A DNA stretch of 64,000 nt from Blastocystis hominis (GCF_000151665.1 NW_013171834.1:2501-66500); one strand, 5' to 3'. Shown: positions 34,786 through 46,146, counted from the first letter of the stretch. Program-made: numbers and translations. Notes: a model not told the origin generated them from the letters alone.

Positions 34786-35306
34786 ATGGAAGTAGTGTAG
34801 ATACTCTGCAAATGATGCTCTAGGATTTTAACAAAGTCATCGACACGTTTCTTGAAGCAAACTGGACTCTTCTTTGGAACCAATGGAAATCCGAAAGCTA
34901 CAGCTTTCTTCAATCATTTTTCCACTATGTAAATTGGTCGGAACGATGGATCCAGTGTATGTTTGTTGTGTATATTGCTTGGTTTCTGTTTGTGCTCCAA
35001 TGCAGGTATTCATTTGTTGGATCGTATTATAGTGCATAGAAACAACGTGACATTCCAGTTTTTCGCATTTATACTGGACTCTGTGATAGTTTTTGGTGGC
35101 CGCTCGTTAAACTCTCTTGGAAAGTATTGGTTTTGGTCTGCTATTCAAGTAGAAAATACTGGAAGTATTTTGCAACAAAGGATTACTTTGATGAGGATGG
35201 GTTATTCTTTTCTTTAATGGTTTCGTTCCCTCTGTTGGTGTTGACCTCTGTTCAAATTGTTTTTTTTCTATGGTTGAGAGGAGTTATGTGTAGTTTGTCT
35301 TGCTAA
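34786..35306 (+). CDS. TMEM18: TMEM18-like nuclear-envelope membrane protein
   Basis: The first exon codes only Met-Glu (ATGGAA). Introns 34792-34823 (32 nt), one of 34 nt and one of 29 nt then give 141 residues. Three or four hydrophobic helices are visible: WIQCMFVVYIAWFLFVL, VTFQFFAFILDSVIVFGGRS, LFFSLMVSFPLLVLTSVQIV. The core LNSLGKKYWKYFATKDYFDE followed by DGLFFS matches the TMEM18 signature between TM2 and TM3. Animal TMEM18 is a nuclear-envelope protein with a basic C-terminal tail; here the tail is short (LRGVMCSLSC) and lacks the Lys-rich stretch. Confidence 0.8.
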
Positions 35307-35326
35307 TCAGCGTTATTAAAACAAAC

Positions 35327-35503
35327 ATGGAAATTCGTAGACTGAAAGCTCTCGATCGGAAATATAAGGAATTAGAAAGAATTAACGGTAGGTTCTACGA
35401 GTGAATCTGATTGGCAGAGCGCATATCATCTTTGGAAAGAGAAGGAGAACAGAACGCGAGTATGATCGAAGAGCCGGGTGAGGAAATAAGAAAGAGAAAG
35501 TAG
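35327..35503 (+). CDS. Small charged coiled-coil protein (48 residues)
   Basis: ATG at 35327, a 30-nt intron after ...KELERIN, stop TAG at 35501-35503. The sequence MEIRRLKALDRKYKELERIN continues into SSLEREGEQ and ends in EEIRKRK. It is almost wholly charged and heptad-like. It starts 20 bp after the TMEM18 stop. A correctly phased GT-AG intron of typical length supports a real gene, but no family is recognised and expression is unproven. Confidence 0.5.
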
Positions 35504-35619
35504 AATGGATCACAAGAAGGAATAGTGAAGGCTTTCTTTTTGTGTATATACCAAGTCAACGCGCTCACATCATTCGTTTTCGACATGTTTTTAGCCAAAC
35601 ATAATTCACGGAATGGAAA

Positions 35620-37462
35620 TCAACTTTTATAAAGCTTTGCAGAACTAAACCACTTGGAATCTTTAGGGAAAGAGCCTGTTGAACTCGGCTTTTTAAAGGG
35701 CGAGTATACTTGATCGAAAAAGTGTGAAATCGAAGAAAATACTGGCGCTTTGCTGGCCAAATAGTGCAATTCATTAAACGATTTGTTGAACGAGAACGCA
35801 GTTTCGTCTTCGATCGGCGACAATGTTATTGCCTCCAAATCCGTTTTCTCGCGCCGCTCGTCTGCCCATTCAAGCTCCACCGGCATGAAGGCAAAGCTCA
35901 TCCACTTCAGCAGAGTGGACATCACCAACACGCCCTTTCTTTGCAAAGTTGCAGGAAACCAGAACTTCACAACAGCCTCCATTGCTTGGGTAGTTTGCTT
36001 TGTCACCTGCATCTACAATAAAAATACAGGAGAAGAAGAAGGTACGCAACGAAGCAGACAGTAGAGCAAGCATCGCACATCCCACGAAAGCATGTTCACA
36101 GCACTACGTAAGGCGGCTTTTTGCGAGAATCCCGGAGAACTCGTGGCTGCGATCTGAGCATTACTTCTCTTCTCACCCAGCAAGTACCTCCAAAAGAACG
36201 CACCAGCCGTCCGACAAACAATTTTTGTTCAGTCCTGACAAAAGAATAGCAAAGCTTTCCTGCTCCGAAAGTTCTTTGAGAATCGTTTGGATCTCTTCGA
36301 ATGACGCACACTGCTGAAGAGAAAGGCGCAACGTCGACAAGCGATCTGAATCCACCTGTGAAGGGTCGTCATAAAGGAGGGAATCGTGATATGAAAGAGC
36401 CAAATAGTTCGCAATGCACCACTCGACAAACATGTCTGATTTATGTGTCTGTTGGTAGATTATCTGAGCTGCAAAGTCGTTCGAATTGTTCGCAAAAATC
36501 AGCGGAACAATTTCGGCAAGGGGAAACTAGCGATTTAAATAAATAACAATCAAGCAAGATACACAGCCATACTGCTGATACGAAGATGCACAATAGGAGA
36601 AAAAAACATCGACAAACGACTGAAGAGCAGGTGATAGAGAGGACACAGGAACTGACTCCGACAGCACAGGATGAAAAAAGAAAGAATGGATAGATTGGAG
36701 AAGAATTTTCTCGACAACGAGAACATGGATTGGGTCGTCTCCTTGCAGAATGGAATTCAAATCGAACTGAGCATTCCATTTTGCGAGCGCTCGCAGTGTT
36801 ACAAAGTGGGAAGCAATGTATTTGTGGTCAATTCCTCCTGTCTTGGCCTTCAACAATGTTGAGTAGTACTGAGAAAGGAAAAGAATACATCGATACGGAC
36901 TGATAGATGGAAGAATGTCTTGGAATGGAGATAAGCAATTGGAAAAAACGACCTTCACCATTGATCGGTTGCGAAGAATATAGAACAAATCAACAAGAAT
37001 ATTAAACGGCATTCCTACGATTAATTCTATATTAAAAAACTTGCTTACGATCTACAAAAACGCCTTGCACAGACTGGAGAAAGTATCCCTTTTCAACAAT
37101 GGTGTTTTCGAACTGCACAGAAGCTGTCAAATAACACCCACCATCGATGTTTCGTTCTATTTTATAATTCACAAGAAAAACACACCCAAAGATTCCAGGA
37201 TGTATCGAAAGTAATTCGGACTAACATACACTTCCTTATATAATACACTTTTTGCCAAGAGCGTTCCAGCAGTTTGGGCAATTTGCTTACCAACAGCAGC
37301 CGAACTTTCTTTTACGGACTGAAGCATACTCGAAAAACCGGTCTTTACACTTTTTACATTTGAGGAGGAAGAACTCGACGATTTAAATGAATCCAGATTC
37401 GATGATACGCTTTCCTTTACTCGGCTTGCAAATGATTTTATACTACCAAAACTGAAAGACAT
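35620..37462 (-). CDS. Unrecognised multi-exon helical protein
   Basis: Five introns (29-36 nt) join frames from ATG 37462 (MSFSFGSIKSFASRVKESVS) to stop 35620, about 558 residues. There is an N-terminal Ser-rich segment, then hydrophobic helices (NILVDLFYILRNRSMVKVVF, YRCILFLSQYYSTLLKAK), VEKILLQSIHSFFFHPVLSE, AEIVPLIFANNSNDFAAQII, MFVEWCIANYLALSYHDSLL and a C-terminus ending FFDQVYSPFKKPSSTGSFPK. It looks like an ARM/HEAT-type helical protein without a signal peptide. I could not assign a family with confidence. Confidence 0.7.
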
Positions 37463-37691
37463 GATAAAGTGAATCTGTAATTTGTTTTTCACGACTCGGT
37501 ATTCGTAAGTACTATTTAAAATCATCGTATCTGGAAATGTATCACTTCACAAGGAGTTCTCTTTCATTAGTTTGATCTCATTGTTCCCTTTTCTTTTCGT
37601 ATTGCATTTTCGTTTGCGTGTTATACTTCTATAGCAATAATTACGTATTGAATAGCAGAGGATTAGGTATCAAGTCAAGTAATTTGCGATA

Positions 37692-40600
37692 ATGCCTTCT
37701 TTTTCTGGAGTAAAACGTGCCAACCTTTTTTCGTCATATAGTTATTTCTAGTTTTATTTATAGAAATGAGGATGATGCATCTTCGAAAGAAATGAACATC
37801 CACCTAGAGAGTTTTTATTCTCTGTATGGAATCGTGAAGGATGTACAAAAGAGAATTGTAGAAGGCAGCTTGTCCCATTCAGAAGTTGCTGTAGAGGTCG
37901 AACGAGTGAACAATGAGGAGCAGGATGCATCGGATGGATGTGGTAGTGATAATGGACAATTTACAGTGATTCTACGCGATGCGTGGTACTTTTTTGAGAG
38001 TGTTGTGACATAGGTGTTCTACTGTTGTATCTGTTGGTGACAATGTAAGTATTGTATTGTTTTCCACCGATACACGCCCTCCTTACATTGTATCGGAGTC
38101 CAGTGCAAGCTATCTTATCGTTCATCCAAGCTACATGCTTACAGCAACAAACATTTCCACTTCCTTTCATTGTATACGTCGTTCCATTCTCTCAACTTTT
38201 CTCTCCTCATCCGAAAGTAATCTTTATGCATTAATGGGTCAAATGCGGCACAGACTCTTTGAATATGGCTCCTCTTTACCGTTTGATTACACAAAAGCAG
38301 TGGCAAGTCCATACATCATCCACAATTGCCATAAATTTATACTCTCTTTGATCCGAGAAAGCACACATGCTATCTATGAAGTGGGTGCTGATCTCTGCTA
38401 TGTTTATGAAAGCTTGCATGCGTGCATTCCTGGTATCATTGAATGGATCGTCAGTCTTCATCAAGACAATTCGAGTTTGAAAAAGGTGGATCTGTGTGAA
38501 GATTCGGTGTGGTGTCCATCGTTAGGATTAAAGGGAGTGATCGATATGACGTGTGAAGTAGAAACAAAAGACGGAATTCTTCGAGTTCCTGTGGAAATCA
38601 AAACTGGAAAGGAGGATCCGATTTCCCATTCTGCTCAGGTTTATTTGTATTCGCTGATGTTGGCGAGTTTTCATGGCAATCATTCGTTGCTTTCACCTTC
38701 TCAGAAGGTTTCCAGTGTTTTGGTGTACTTGAAAAGCGAACCACTGAATATTTCGAAGTTCTATCAAACTGCACACAATGATATTCTGAATGAGTTGAAC
38801 TCAGGAGCGAAAGGTCCTTATATTGATAAAGTACTTTCAATGATTCGGATCCGCTCTGAGGCGATTTTGGCTCATCGGGGATCGTTTCTGATCAAGCGTT
38901 TCAAGCCGCTACAACATTTGTACTTGTCGAATATCGTTCTTCGGCGAAATTTGCTTGCAACCTACATTTTAAGAGTGAAGGGAGGGTTGGGATTGGATCG
39001 AAATTGCCAGGAAAGCGAAGATATCGAAGATTTGCTGAGTTTTTCTCAACGAATCGACGAAGCGTATCAAGGGTTGTCTCTCCCTGAGGAATGTGGAAAT
39101 GCCGTGTTTTGCTCACAATGTGGGTGTTATCCGCTTTGTAAGTTGCTGTCTCTATCCAAATCGTATGGGGACAATGAAGCAAGGGAAGCCACCGGAATTG
39201 ACAAGGAGACGACTGATCCAAGTCAACTGAATTCTCCCGGTCAATCCAATTTATCTATAACGTATTTTAAGAAATGGGTTTGTGTTGATTGATTGGATTG
39301 AATCTAGATGTCTCTCATTCAAATGGAACGTTTGGAAAACGAGAAGAAAGATCCAAATGCCAATATTTGGAGTCAGTCTACTTCAAAAAGAGTAGCTTCA
39401 GGTCTGTGCATTTTGGATGTTGAGCTACTGAAAACAAAAAAGATGGGCTCTACTTCTTCATGGATTCACTTCTTTTCTTGTCCATCGCGTTGGGATGTTG
39501 AAGACGGGGAAGTCGTACTTGTTTCGACAATGAATGGAGAATGGGGAAAGGCTTACGCGACGATTATCAGCTTGTCTTCCAAGGAAATGGAGTTTTCCAT
39601 TGAGCTGGCTCGAAATACAAAGCATCTACTCACGGCGACTGCAGGAGTTGCGTTGGATAAATCGAAGAAATACCGATTAGACAAATTCCATTCCTTTGAT
39701 ATTTCCTCTATTTTGGTGAATAATATTGTTTCGTTTGCTATTTCGCCCCTTGTAGGAACCAACCAAACAAATTCAATGATATCCCGTTTTCAAGACATTA
39801 TCATCAATGGCAAAGAACCCACGATGGACAACCGCTTTTCGTCCCTAAATCAAATCATTGAAACCATCGAAGATCGCAAAATGCTCGCGCTTTTAGGTGA
39901 AGAAGAGTGGAATGATTCCAGTGAGCAGTTGTTTTTACATGTTCAAAAACTCATCAAACAATGCAATGCTGAGCAGCAACAAGCCATTCTTATGTGCTTC
40001 AACTCTAATGATATAGCGATTTTGAGGGGATATCCGGGCACTGGAAAAACGACGGTGATTTCTGTGATTGTTATCCTTTGCGTGTTGCTGAGAAAGAGCG
40101 TATTCCTCACATCTCACACTCATACAGCCATTGATAATATTCTTCTTAAGTTGCTTCAGCATGGTAAATATAAACGTTCTGCATTCTGAATAGATTTGCC
40201 GATTTTAAGACTTGGAGATATCGCGAAGATCCATCCTCAAACAACTCGCTATCACATATCAAATCAATGGTCTGGAGACTTTGGCACTTACCAGTCGATT
40301 TATGAATCGAAATCGATTGTTGCCGCCACGGTCTACACGAATCTACAACAGTTTCCGAGAGGCAAAGTGTTTGATCTTTGCATTGTCGATGAAGCTGGAC
40401 AGATTCCAGAGCCTTCGATCCTACAAGCGTTTCTTCTTTCCAAACAGGTTTTTCTTGTTGGAGACTCCAAGCAACTGCCTCCGATCGTGCAGAATCCACT
40501 CGCTGCGAAATTCGGATTCGATATTTCGTTGATGGCGCGACTGGAACAGAGCGGAAGTGAAGATTCGAAGTGGATAGGCAAGCTTTACACACAATACCGA

Positions 40601-41209
40601 ATGAACGAACCCATCATGAATCTTGTGAACCATCTCGTTTATGATAATACATTACGAGCAGCTTCTGAATCGATCGCAAATGCGTTTCTGCCAGTTCGGA
40701 TCGATTCAAACGCTCCTATGTGGATACAGACAGTGCTGAGTCCCGCTAATGGCGTTGTCTTCATTTCTACAGACAGTCAGTCCAAAGAAAGGAATGAAAA
40801 GGAAATTCAAGAAGAGGATAATCGTCGAAGTAGCATGCTCGAAGCTCGTATAGTCTCTGAACTAATCAAATACATCACAAGTGGAGGGGTTTCCAGCGAA
40901 TCGATTGGTATTATCTCCCCTTACAATGCTCAGGTTGCTTACATCCAGTCCGTAATTGGAGATAAATCAATCGAAATATCAACGGTTGATAGTTTTCAGG
41001 TAGCACTCATAGGGGAGTTTGATGGATAGGGAAGAGAAAAGGAATGTATTATCATATCGCTAGTGAGAAACAATAGAAAGCAGAAGATTGGAACATTGCT
41101 AAAGGATTGGAGGCGAATTAACGTGGCGTTCAGTCGAGCAACAAGAAAGCTGATCATTATTGGTTCAGAAATCACTTTGTGCGCGGAGCCAATTTGGTTA
41201 GAGGTATGA
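37692..41209 (+). CDS. DNA2: DNA2 replication helicase/nuclease
   Basis: Introns 37733-37763, 37986-38013, 39278-39307, 40164-40193 and 41000-41029 join all frames into 1,122 residues. The N-terminal Dna2 OB/nuclease region has [11 protein letters not shown] and [10 protein letters not shown] (RecB/Cas4-type nuclease residues D and E-x-K) and a late [11 protein letters not shown] cluster for the 4Fe-4S site. The SF1 helicase follows: QQAILMCF, motif [10 protein letters not shown], Ia [45 protein letters not shown] (restored by the last intron), [15 protein letters not shown]2 processes Okazaki flaps and resected DNA ends. All major motifs look intact, with a normal family length. Confidence 0.95.
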
Positions 41210-41409
41210 AAGTTTATCAATCGTTATGTCTAGTGTACTCGATATGTTCACTCCCATTGTACGGTAATAAATCCCGAAAATATTTGAAAACTACAAAAAT
41301 AATGTGTTTATTTGTTTGAAACCTTTTTTCATTCGTTATTTACAAACTTGTTTGATCTTTTGGTCATAAGCCTTGATTTTATATAGACTACTCAAATTAC
41401 CAAAACAGA
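41210..41409. other. DNA2 3' flank / tRNA 5' flank
   Basis: 200 bp, AT-rich. A TTTGTTTGAAACC sequence around 41309 resembles the 3'-end motif and may mark the DNA2 transcript end. Otherwise nothing is recognised. Confidence 0.4.
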
Positions 41410-41482
41410 TCCGAAGTAGTATAGTGGTTTAGTATTTCCGCCTGTCACGCGGACGACCGGGGTTCGATTCCCCGCTTCGGAG
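41410..41482 (+). tRNA. tRNA-Asp (GTC)
   Basis: A 73-nt cloverleaf. The acceptor stem TCCGAAG pairs with CTTCGGA, with G as discriminator. The anticodon arm is CCGC-CTGTCAC-GCGG, with anticodon GTC. The T arm is CGGGG-TTCGATT-CCCCG. The internal promoter A box (TAGTATAGTGG) and B box (GGTTCGATTCC) are canonical. T-rich sequence follows for Pol III termination. No intron. The anticodon G34 is the position modified to queuosine in tRNA-Asp, relevant to the neighbouring QTMAN gene. Confidence 0.97.
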
Positions 41483-41520
41483 TTTACTTTTACTTTTTAT
41501 CTTTTATCTTTTTCTTTCCT
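41483..41520 (+). terminator. Pol III terminator T-runs after tRNA-Asp
   Basis: Runs of four to five T directly after the tRNA, on its sense strand. The same short interval holds the 3' end of the convergent QTMAN gene. Confidence 0.6.
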
Positions 41521-41526
41521 CAAACA
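41519..41526 (-). terminator. TGTTTGAG variant 3'-end element (QTMAN)
   Basis: A two-base variant of the octamer with the standard spacing: the T of the TGA stop, four bases (GAAT), then the element. Confidence 0.55.
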
Positions 41527-41528
41527 AT

Positions 41529-42719
41529 TCACAATAGCGCTTTATCCCATTCCTTCTTTTGATTTTTCCACAGATAATACGACGCGTGTTCACTCGCTGC
41601 TTTTCTTCGCTCCATGTTTCTCACTCTCTCTGGACGAAGACACAAGTCCTTAAGTTCTTTCCGCAGCTGTGCTTGTGTATTGTACAGCTGCTTTCTGGGG
41701 AAAATCTCCTTGTATCTATTCGCCACTTTGCCTCCTAGCCTACGATAATCGATTGGGACACAGACAATAGTTCCCAAAAGCTTCCGCCTCAATCACAGAC
41801 ACACCGAAGAACTCGTGAATGGCGGTAGAAACACAGACATCGGTCTTTTCCAGGATTGCATAGTAAGCCTCCTTCGACTCCACGAAACCAAAGTTGATTA
41901 TGTGAGAGGCAAGACGCTCCTTCGCAGCTGCGAAAATGGGCGGCGTTTCCTCGTAGGATTCGCCGAGAACTGATAGGTGAAATGGAATGTGATGTTCATC
42001 GAGTTCAAAGAGCACCGAAAAGAATGTGTTAGGATCCTTATCGTGCTCCCAACGATGATTCCATAGGATGTGAAGAGGAGAATCAGTCGAATTCACGGAA
42101 AGCGTAATGGGATGACTAATCTGCACTGGGAAGTATAAAACCTGGCTTTTTGCTCGAATTTGTTCCGCTACTCCTTTTGGCTCCTTATCCGGACTCCGGT
42201 TGACAAAAGCAGGAATAGAGTCGAGGAAGGAGGATCGATTCCATTCTGAGTTAAAGTACACTACATCCGCTACCAAGCATGATAGGATCTGGATCCATCC
42301 AAACTGAAAATCTCGCTCCTCTTCTTTACTTCGCGGGTAGTTGAGCTGGTTTTCATGAAAATATAAAACCTATTGGATAAGAGAAAAGAGATGTATGATA
42401 CTTTGCGTGCTTTCCCAAGTGAAGGGCGTAAGGAAAGTAATTCACACAACGAAAAGGTGCTTGTTGCAAATAGAACATCATCTTCACTTATATCGGGTGA
42501 GGACTCCACCTGCGTAGAGAGTAGTAAGCCGCCTGTTCTAAATGAACAAATACTCCTAGAAGCTACCGCATCTTCCAGTGCCATTTCTTTCCTGGTAGTG
42601 TATATGAACTAGCGATGTATTCACGAAGAATCAAGTCAACCAATTGCTTGTGAGACCCCGCTATGTAGAAATGCCATTGCTGTTGTCTTACCATTAAATG
42701 CTTCAAAAATGTAAATCAT
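41529..42719 (-). CDS. QTMAN: tRNA-queuosine alpha-mannosyltransferase (QTMAN/GTDC1)
   Basis: Introns of 31, 29, 32 and 28 nt give 356 residues. The start MIYIFEAFN runs into GSHKQLVDLI. Then come YTLPGKKWHWKMR, DVLFATSTFSLCELLSLRP, KVLYFHENQLNYP, RDFQFGWIQILSCLVADVVY, ILWNHRWEHDKDPNTFF, HLSVLGESYEETP and VCVSTAIHEFFGVSVIEAEA with LCPNRLSYKEIFP. This order matches GTDC1/QTMAN throughout, a GT-B glycosyltransferase (GT4-like C-half). The enzyme mannosylates queuosine at position 34 of cytosolic tRNA-Asp. Its stop is 46 bp from a tRNA-Asp(GTC) gene. T41531, first base of its TGA, is five bases upstream of TGTTTGAG. Confidence 0.92.
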
Positions 42720-43124
42720 TTGTGGAGTCAAACTATGGATTTCCTGTTTTTGTAAGATAATAGTGATTTTGCACTTTTGATGTTATTTTCCTTTTATAAT
42801 GAGGAGTCCAAGACTAATGAGAGATCATTGAAATAGGAACGTTCCAATGAGCCACCCACACTATTCTCAGCAGTATAAGCAAAAATGGTATGGATCTAAC
42901 AGTCTCAGTAACCGTTCATTCGTATTCAATAATACTAATATATATATGGGAATAATGGGATCAATTGATGGAGTGATGGTTTGACTTAGAACGGTGATTT
43001 GAAAAGGATTCATACATTCGGTGAAGCATAGAGTTCGTAGAGCATGTGTGGGACTGACAATCAAAGACTGCTGAATCAATCGTCCCTCCCATTCCTAAAT
43101 TCCGAGCGACTCTGAAATGTGGCA
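42720..43124. other. Intergenic region between two minus-strand genes
   Basis: About 400 bp of AT-rich sequence, presumably the QTMAN promoter plus the coiled-coil gene 3' flank. An open frame reads into it from the coiled-coil gene but lies past the predicted cleavage site. Nothing else is recognised. Confidence 0.5.
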
Positions 43125-43132
43125 AACAAACA
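43125..43132 (-). terminator. TGTTTGTT element with poly(A)-made stop (coiled-coil gene)
   Basis: The minus-strand order is codon TTG, T (43137), GGAT, TGTTTGTT. The reading frame has no stop before it and stays open for about 170 bases afterwards. Confidence 0.8.
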
Positions 43133-43136
43133 ATCC

Positions 43137-45993
43137 ACAAAGCCTCCTCCTCACTATCCTCACTTTCACTCTCCGATTTTGGCGTCGCCGCTGCAGCTCC
43201 TCTCCTTCCGAACAGCGACAGCTTCTTCGGTTTTTCCTTTGCGGGCGCGGCTGCAGGCGCTGCGCCTGCTGCGGCTTTCATTTTTTCGTTCTTCGCCTTC
43301 AGCAATTTGCACTTCGCCGTCAAGTCTTTAATCTTCTCCAAATGCTGCTTGCTCTCCTCCTTGCGCTCCGCCTTCTCCTTCTCCAGCTCCGTCGACAGCT
43401 CCTCGATCTTCTCCTCCATCTGCTGCGTCGTTTCCTGCATCGACGCGATCTGCTCCAGTTTGAACGTCACGATCTGCATGTTCTGCTCGTTCTCTTCCTT
43501 CATCTGCGCCAGCTCCGCCTTCAGCGATGCGTTTTCCTACATTTCGCTTCCTTTTCTCCACTCCTACAGCGCGCAGCGCTTCCTCCTCCGCCGACGGACC
43601 CGCCGCAGAAACCGTGGAAACCGTGGAAACAGCGGTGGGAGCCGGAGCCACCGCGGGGACTTCGATGGCGGTGAAGTCGCCGAGGTCGCCAAAGTCGTCG
43701 AAGTCGTCCTTCTTCGCCTCCTCGGCGCCCGCCGCTTCTTCGCCTGCCGCTTCTTCGCCGGTGGGAATTCCCGCGAAGGGGTCGATCATCATGGCCGAGG
43801 AGAATCCGAGGTCCGGCATGGCCTTCGCCTTCTCCTCCATTTCCTTCTTCTGCGCCTCCAGGCGGCGTTTGCACTCCTCTTTCAGCTTCGTCAGCTGCGT
43901 CTGCGCCGCCGTCTGCAGCTGCGCCAGCCGCGTCGCGTTCTCCGCCTGCGTCTGCGCCAGCGCGGCCTGGTGCTGCGCCTCGAGCTCCTTCCGCTGCGCC
44001 TCCAGTCGCTGCGCGAACTCGGCTTCGGCCTCCTGCTGCGCCTTTTTGAGGTCGTTTTTCATGTCCTTGCTGGCAGAGGAAAGCGCGTCTTCCTTCTCTG
44101 CAAGCATCGACTTCTTCTCTTTCTCGAAGTCGGAGGTCATCTGCGCGCGCTCCTTCTCGTACTGATCGATGATCCGCTTCTTCTCCTTGTCGTTCTCGTT
44201 CTCCATTTCTTCGCGTTGTTTCACGAAGGAATTCTGCAGAGCGATCGCCTCCGCCTCCATCTTCTCCTTCTCCTTCTCGAACCGCTCGATCTCCGCCTGC
44301 TTCTCCGCCTGCACCGCTTCGATCTGGTCCAAGCAGTTCTGCTGGATGTTCCGCATCTCGTCGCGCACCTCCGCCACCGTCGACGCTCCTTTCTTCGTCA
44401 GCGTCTAAACCGAATCGAACCGAACTCGCTGCCCTACCTTCAATTCTAACTGCAGATCCTTCTCCTTTTCTTCCAGCATTTCCACTTTCTTCTTCAGCTC
44501 CGCGATCTCGGCGTCCTTCGACTCCATGCCGCCTTCCCAATCTTTGCGCTGCTGCAGCAACTCGATCGATCGCTGCTCCGCCTGCGAACGCATCGATTTC
44601 TCCTGCATCAGCTCCTATCCCTCACGCACCGAATCCATTGCCACTTTCTCCTTCTCCATTTGCTGCTCCTGAACGACGCGCGAAGCCGCCAACGCCGATT
44701 CCACGCGTCGATTCAATTCCTCGATGGCTTCCTCCTTCTCTTCCTTCTCTTTCTGCACGGCGCGCGTTCGCTCATTCGCATCATTCAACTCGCGACTCAG
44801 CGACTCCACACGATTCGCCAATCGCTCTTCCTTCTCGCGATTCAGCTTCACTTCCACCTCCATTTCCTCCTTCACCTTCGTCGTTTTCTCTTCTTCTTTT
44901 GCTAGTTCTTGCTGCATGATCGCGATCTGCTCGTTCAGAGCGGAGATTTGGCCCTCGTAGTTCTGCCGAACCTCCGCGATGTGTCGCTCTTCGTTCTCCG
45001 CGGCCGAGCTGCTTCCCGTCAGTCTCGCCTCCTCCACTTCCTTCTTCAGCTCTTCGGTCTGCGATTCCAGCGCTTCTTTCTACGCTTCATTTGCTCCTTT
45101 TCGCAGTGTACCGCTTGCTTGGTGGTTTCTAACTCGGCTCGAACCATATCCAGCTCGATTTTCAACGCTTCGCCCTGCGTTTTCACGCGGGCTTCGATGC
45201 TTTGCTGCAAGTCCTTGTAATCCTGGTGCGATCGGAACAAGTTCTGCTCCAGCTTCGTCTTCTCTTGCAGGATTTGGTTCAGTCGCCCTTCGGTTTGCTT
45301 CAGCTCGGCCTGTGTGGCGTCCAGATTGCGCTGCAGAACTTTCATTTCCACGCTGTCCAGCACGTCGTTCGAGCTCGCAGCTGGCTGGTTTCGAACCATT
45401 TCTTGCAGAGCGCGCACTTGCTGCATGGCTTGCTCTTCGGCTGCACGAGCTTCTTCGTGACCGTTAAGAAACGAACACAAAAAAAGGAAAAAAAAGAGGA
45501 TATGAGTTCTTCAACCAATTGCTGCGCCTCCTTCTTTGATTTGCTCTTGGAGATGGCCTTGTTCAGCTTCGCAATCTCCTTATCTTTATCTTTATTATCT
45601 CTCTCGAGTTCGTCGACCTCTAGATCAGTGAGAATCTCCGTGGATCGCAACTTTCTTGAAGCAGATTTACATTCTCGCGCTCCTCCTTAAGTTCCTTTTC
45701 CAGCTATTGTTCACTAAAACCATAATGCAAGCTACTTCCTTGACTCGGCTGTCATTTCCAGCAGCAGGAGCGGAACGCGCTGCAGCGGGCGCTTTTGGCT
45801 TTGGTTTTGGTTCCTCCTCCTCTTCTTCCTCTTCCTCCACTTCCTCGTCATCTGAAACTTCCACCTCCTCCTCCACATACTCAATTTCCTCTCCATTTGA
45901 ATCTACTTCTACCTCTTCTTCAACGTACTCCACTTCCTCCTCTTCTTCTTCTTCCTCTTTCTTTTGCTTATTTCCAAATTTCCATGGAGCCAT
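43137..45993 (-). CDS. Long acidic coiled-coil protein
   Basis: Six GT-AG introns (30-33 nt) and one 47-nt AT-AC intron (45457-45503) give about 873 residues from ATG 45993 (MAPWKFGNKQKKEEEE). An acidic N-terminal region with EYVEEEVEV repeats and a Pro/Ala linker precede about 500 residues of near-continuous heptads (KIELDMVRAELETTKQA, NREKEERLANRVESLSREL). An interruption follows (DLGFSSAMMIDPFAGIPTGE, FDDFGDLGDFTAIEVP) that resembles acidic Asp-Pro-Phe / D-F-x-x-F adaptor-binding motifs, then a second coiled coil and a Lys/Ala tail. No motor or actin-binding head is seen. No encoded stop precedes the TGTTTGTT element; T43137 would become UAA. Scaffold or endocytic/cytoskeletal roles are possible but unproven. 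Confidence 0.8.
45457..45503 (-). other. Candidate U12-type (AT-AC) intron
   Basis: On the minus strand the intron begins ATATCCTCTTT, carries TTTCTTAAC near its end and finishes with AC. The U12-class consensus is ATATCCTTT with branch site TTCCTTAAC. Removing exactly these 47 bases joins QQLVEEL to EEARAAEEQ in phase 0 and continues the coiled coil; no GT-AG choice in this stretch restores that frame. Confidence 0.8.
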
Positions 45994-46146
45994 GGTCGGT
46001 TCTGCAAACGAATCTACATATCCATGAGAACAATGGCAGACAAAACGAATCCCTACAAAATTCAAATTAAACGACTGGGAAATCTGTAGAAAAACAAGGA
46101 TCATTTCATCCACGATATCTCCCGACTTTCTGGAATTCCTGATTTC

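Noticed and set aside
39308-40189. Separate helicase gene starting [10 protein letters not shown]
   Set aside because: A 30-nt intron (39278-39307) places it in frame with the nuclease half; together they form DNA2.
43307-44449. 380-codon plus-strand frame rich in Ser/Leu/Arg
   Set aside because: Antisense of the coiled-coil heptads.
45342-45480. Zinc-finger-like CSKCALCKKW segment
   Set aside because: It appears only in a wrong frame when the 47-nt AT-AC intron is left in; the correct frame is coiled coil.
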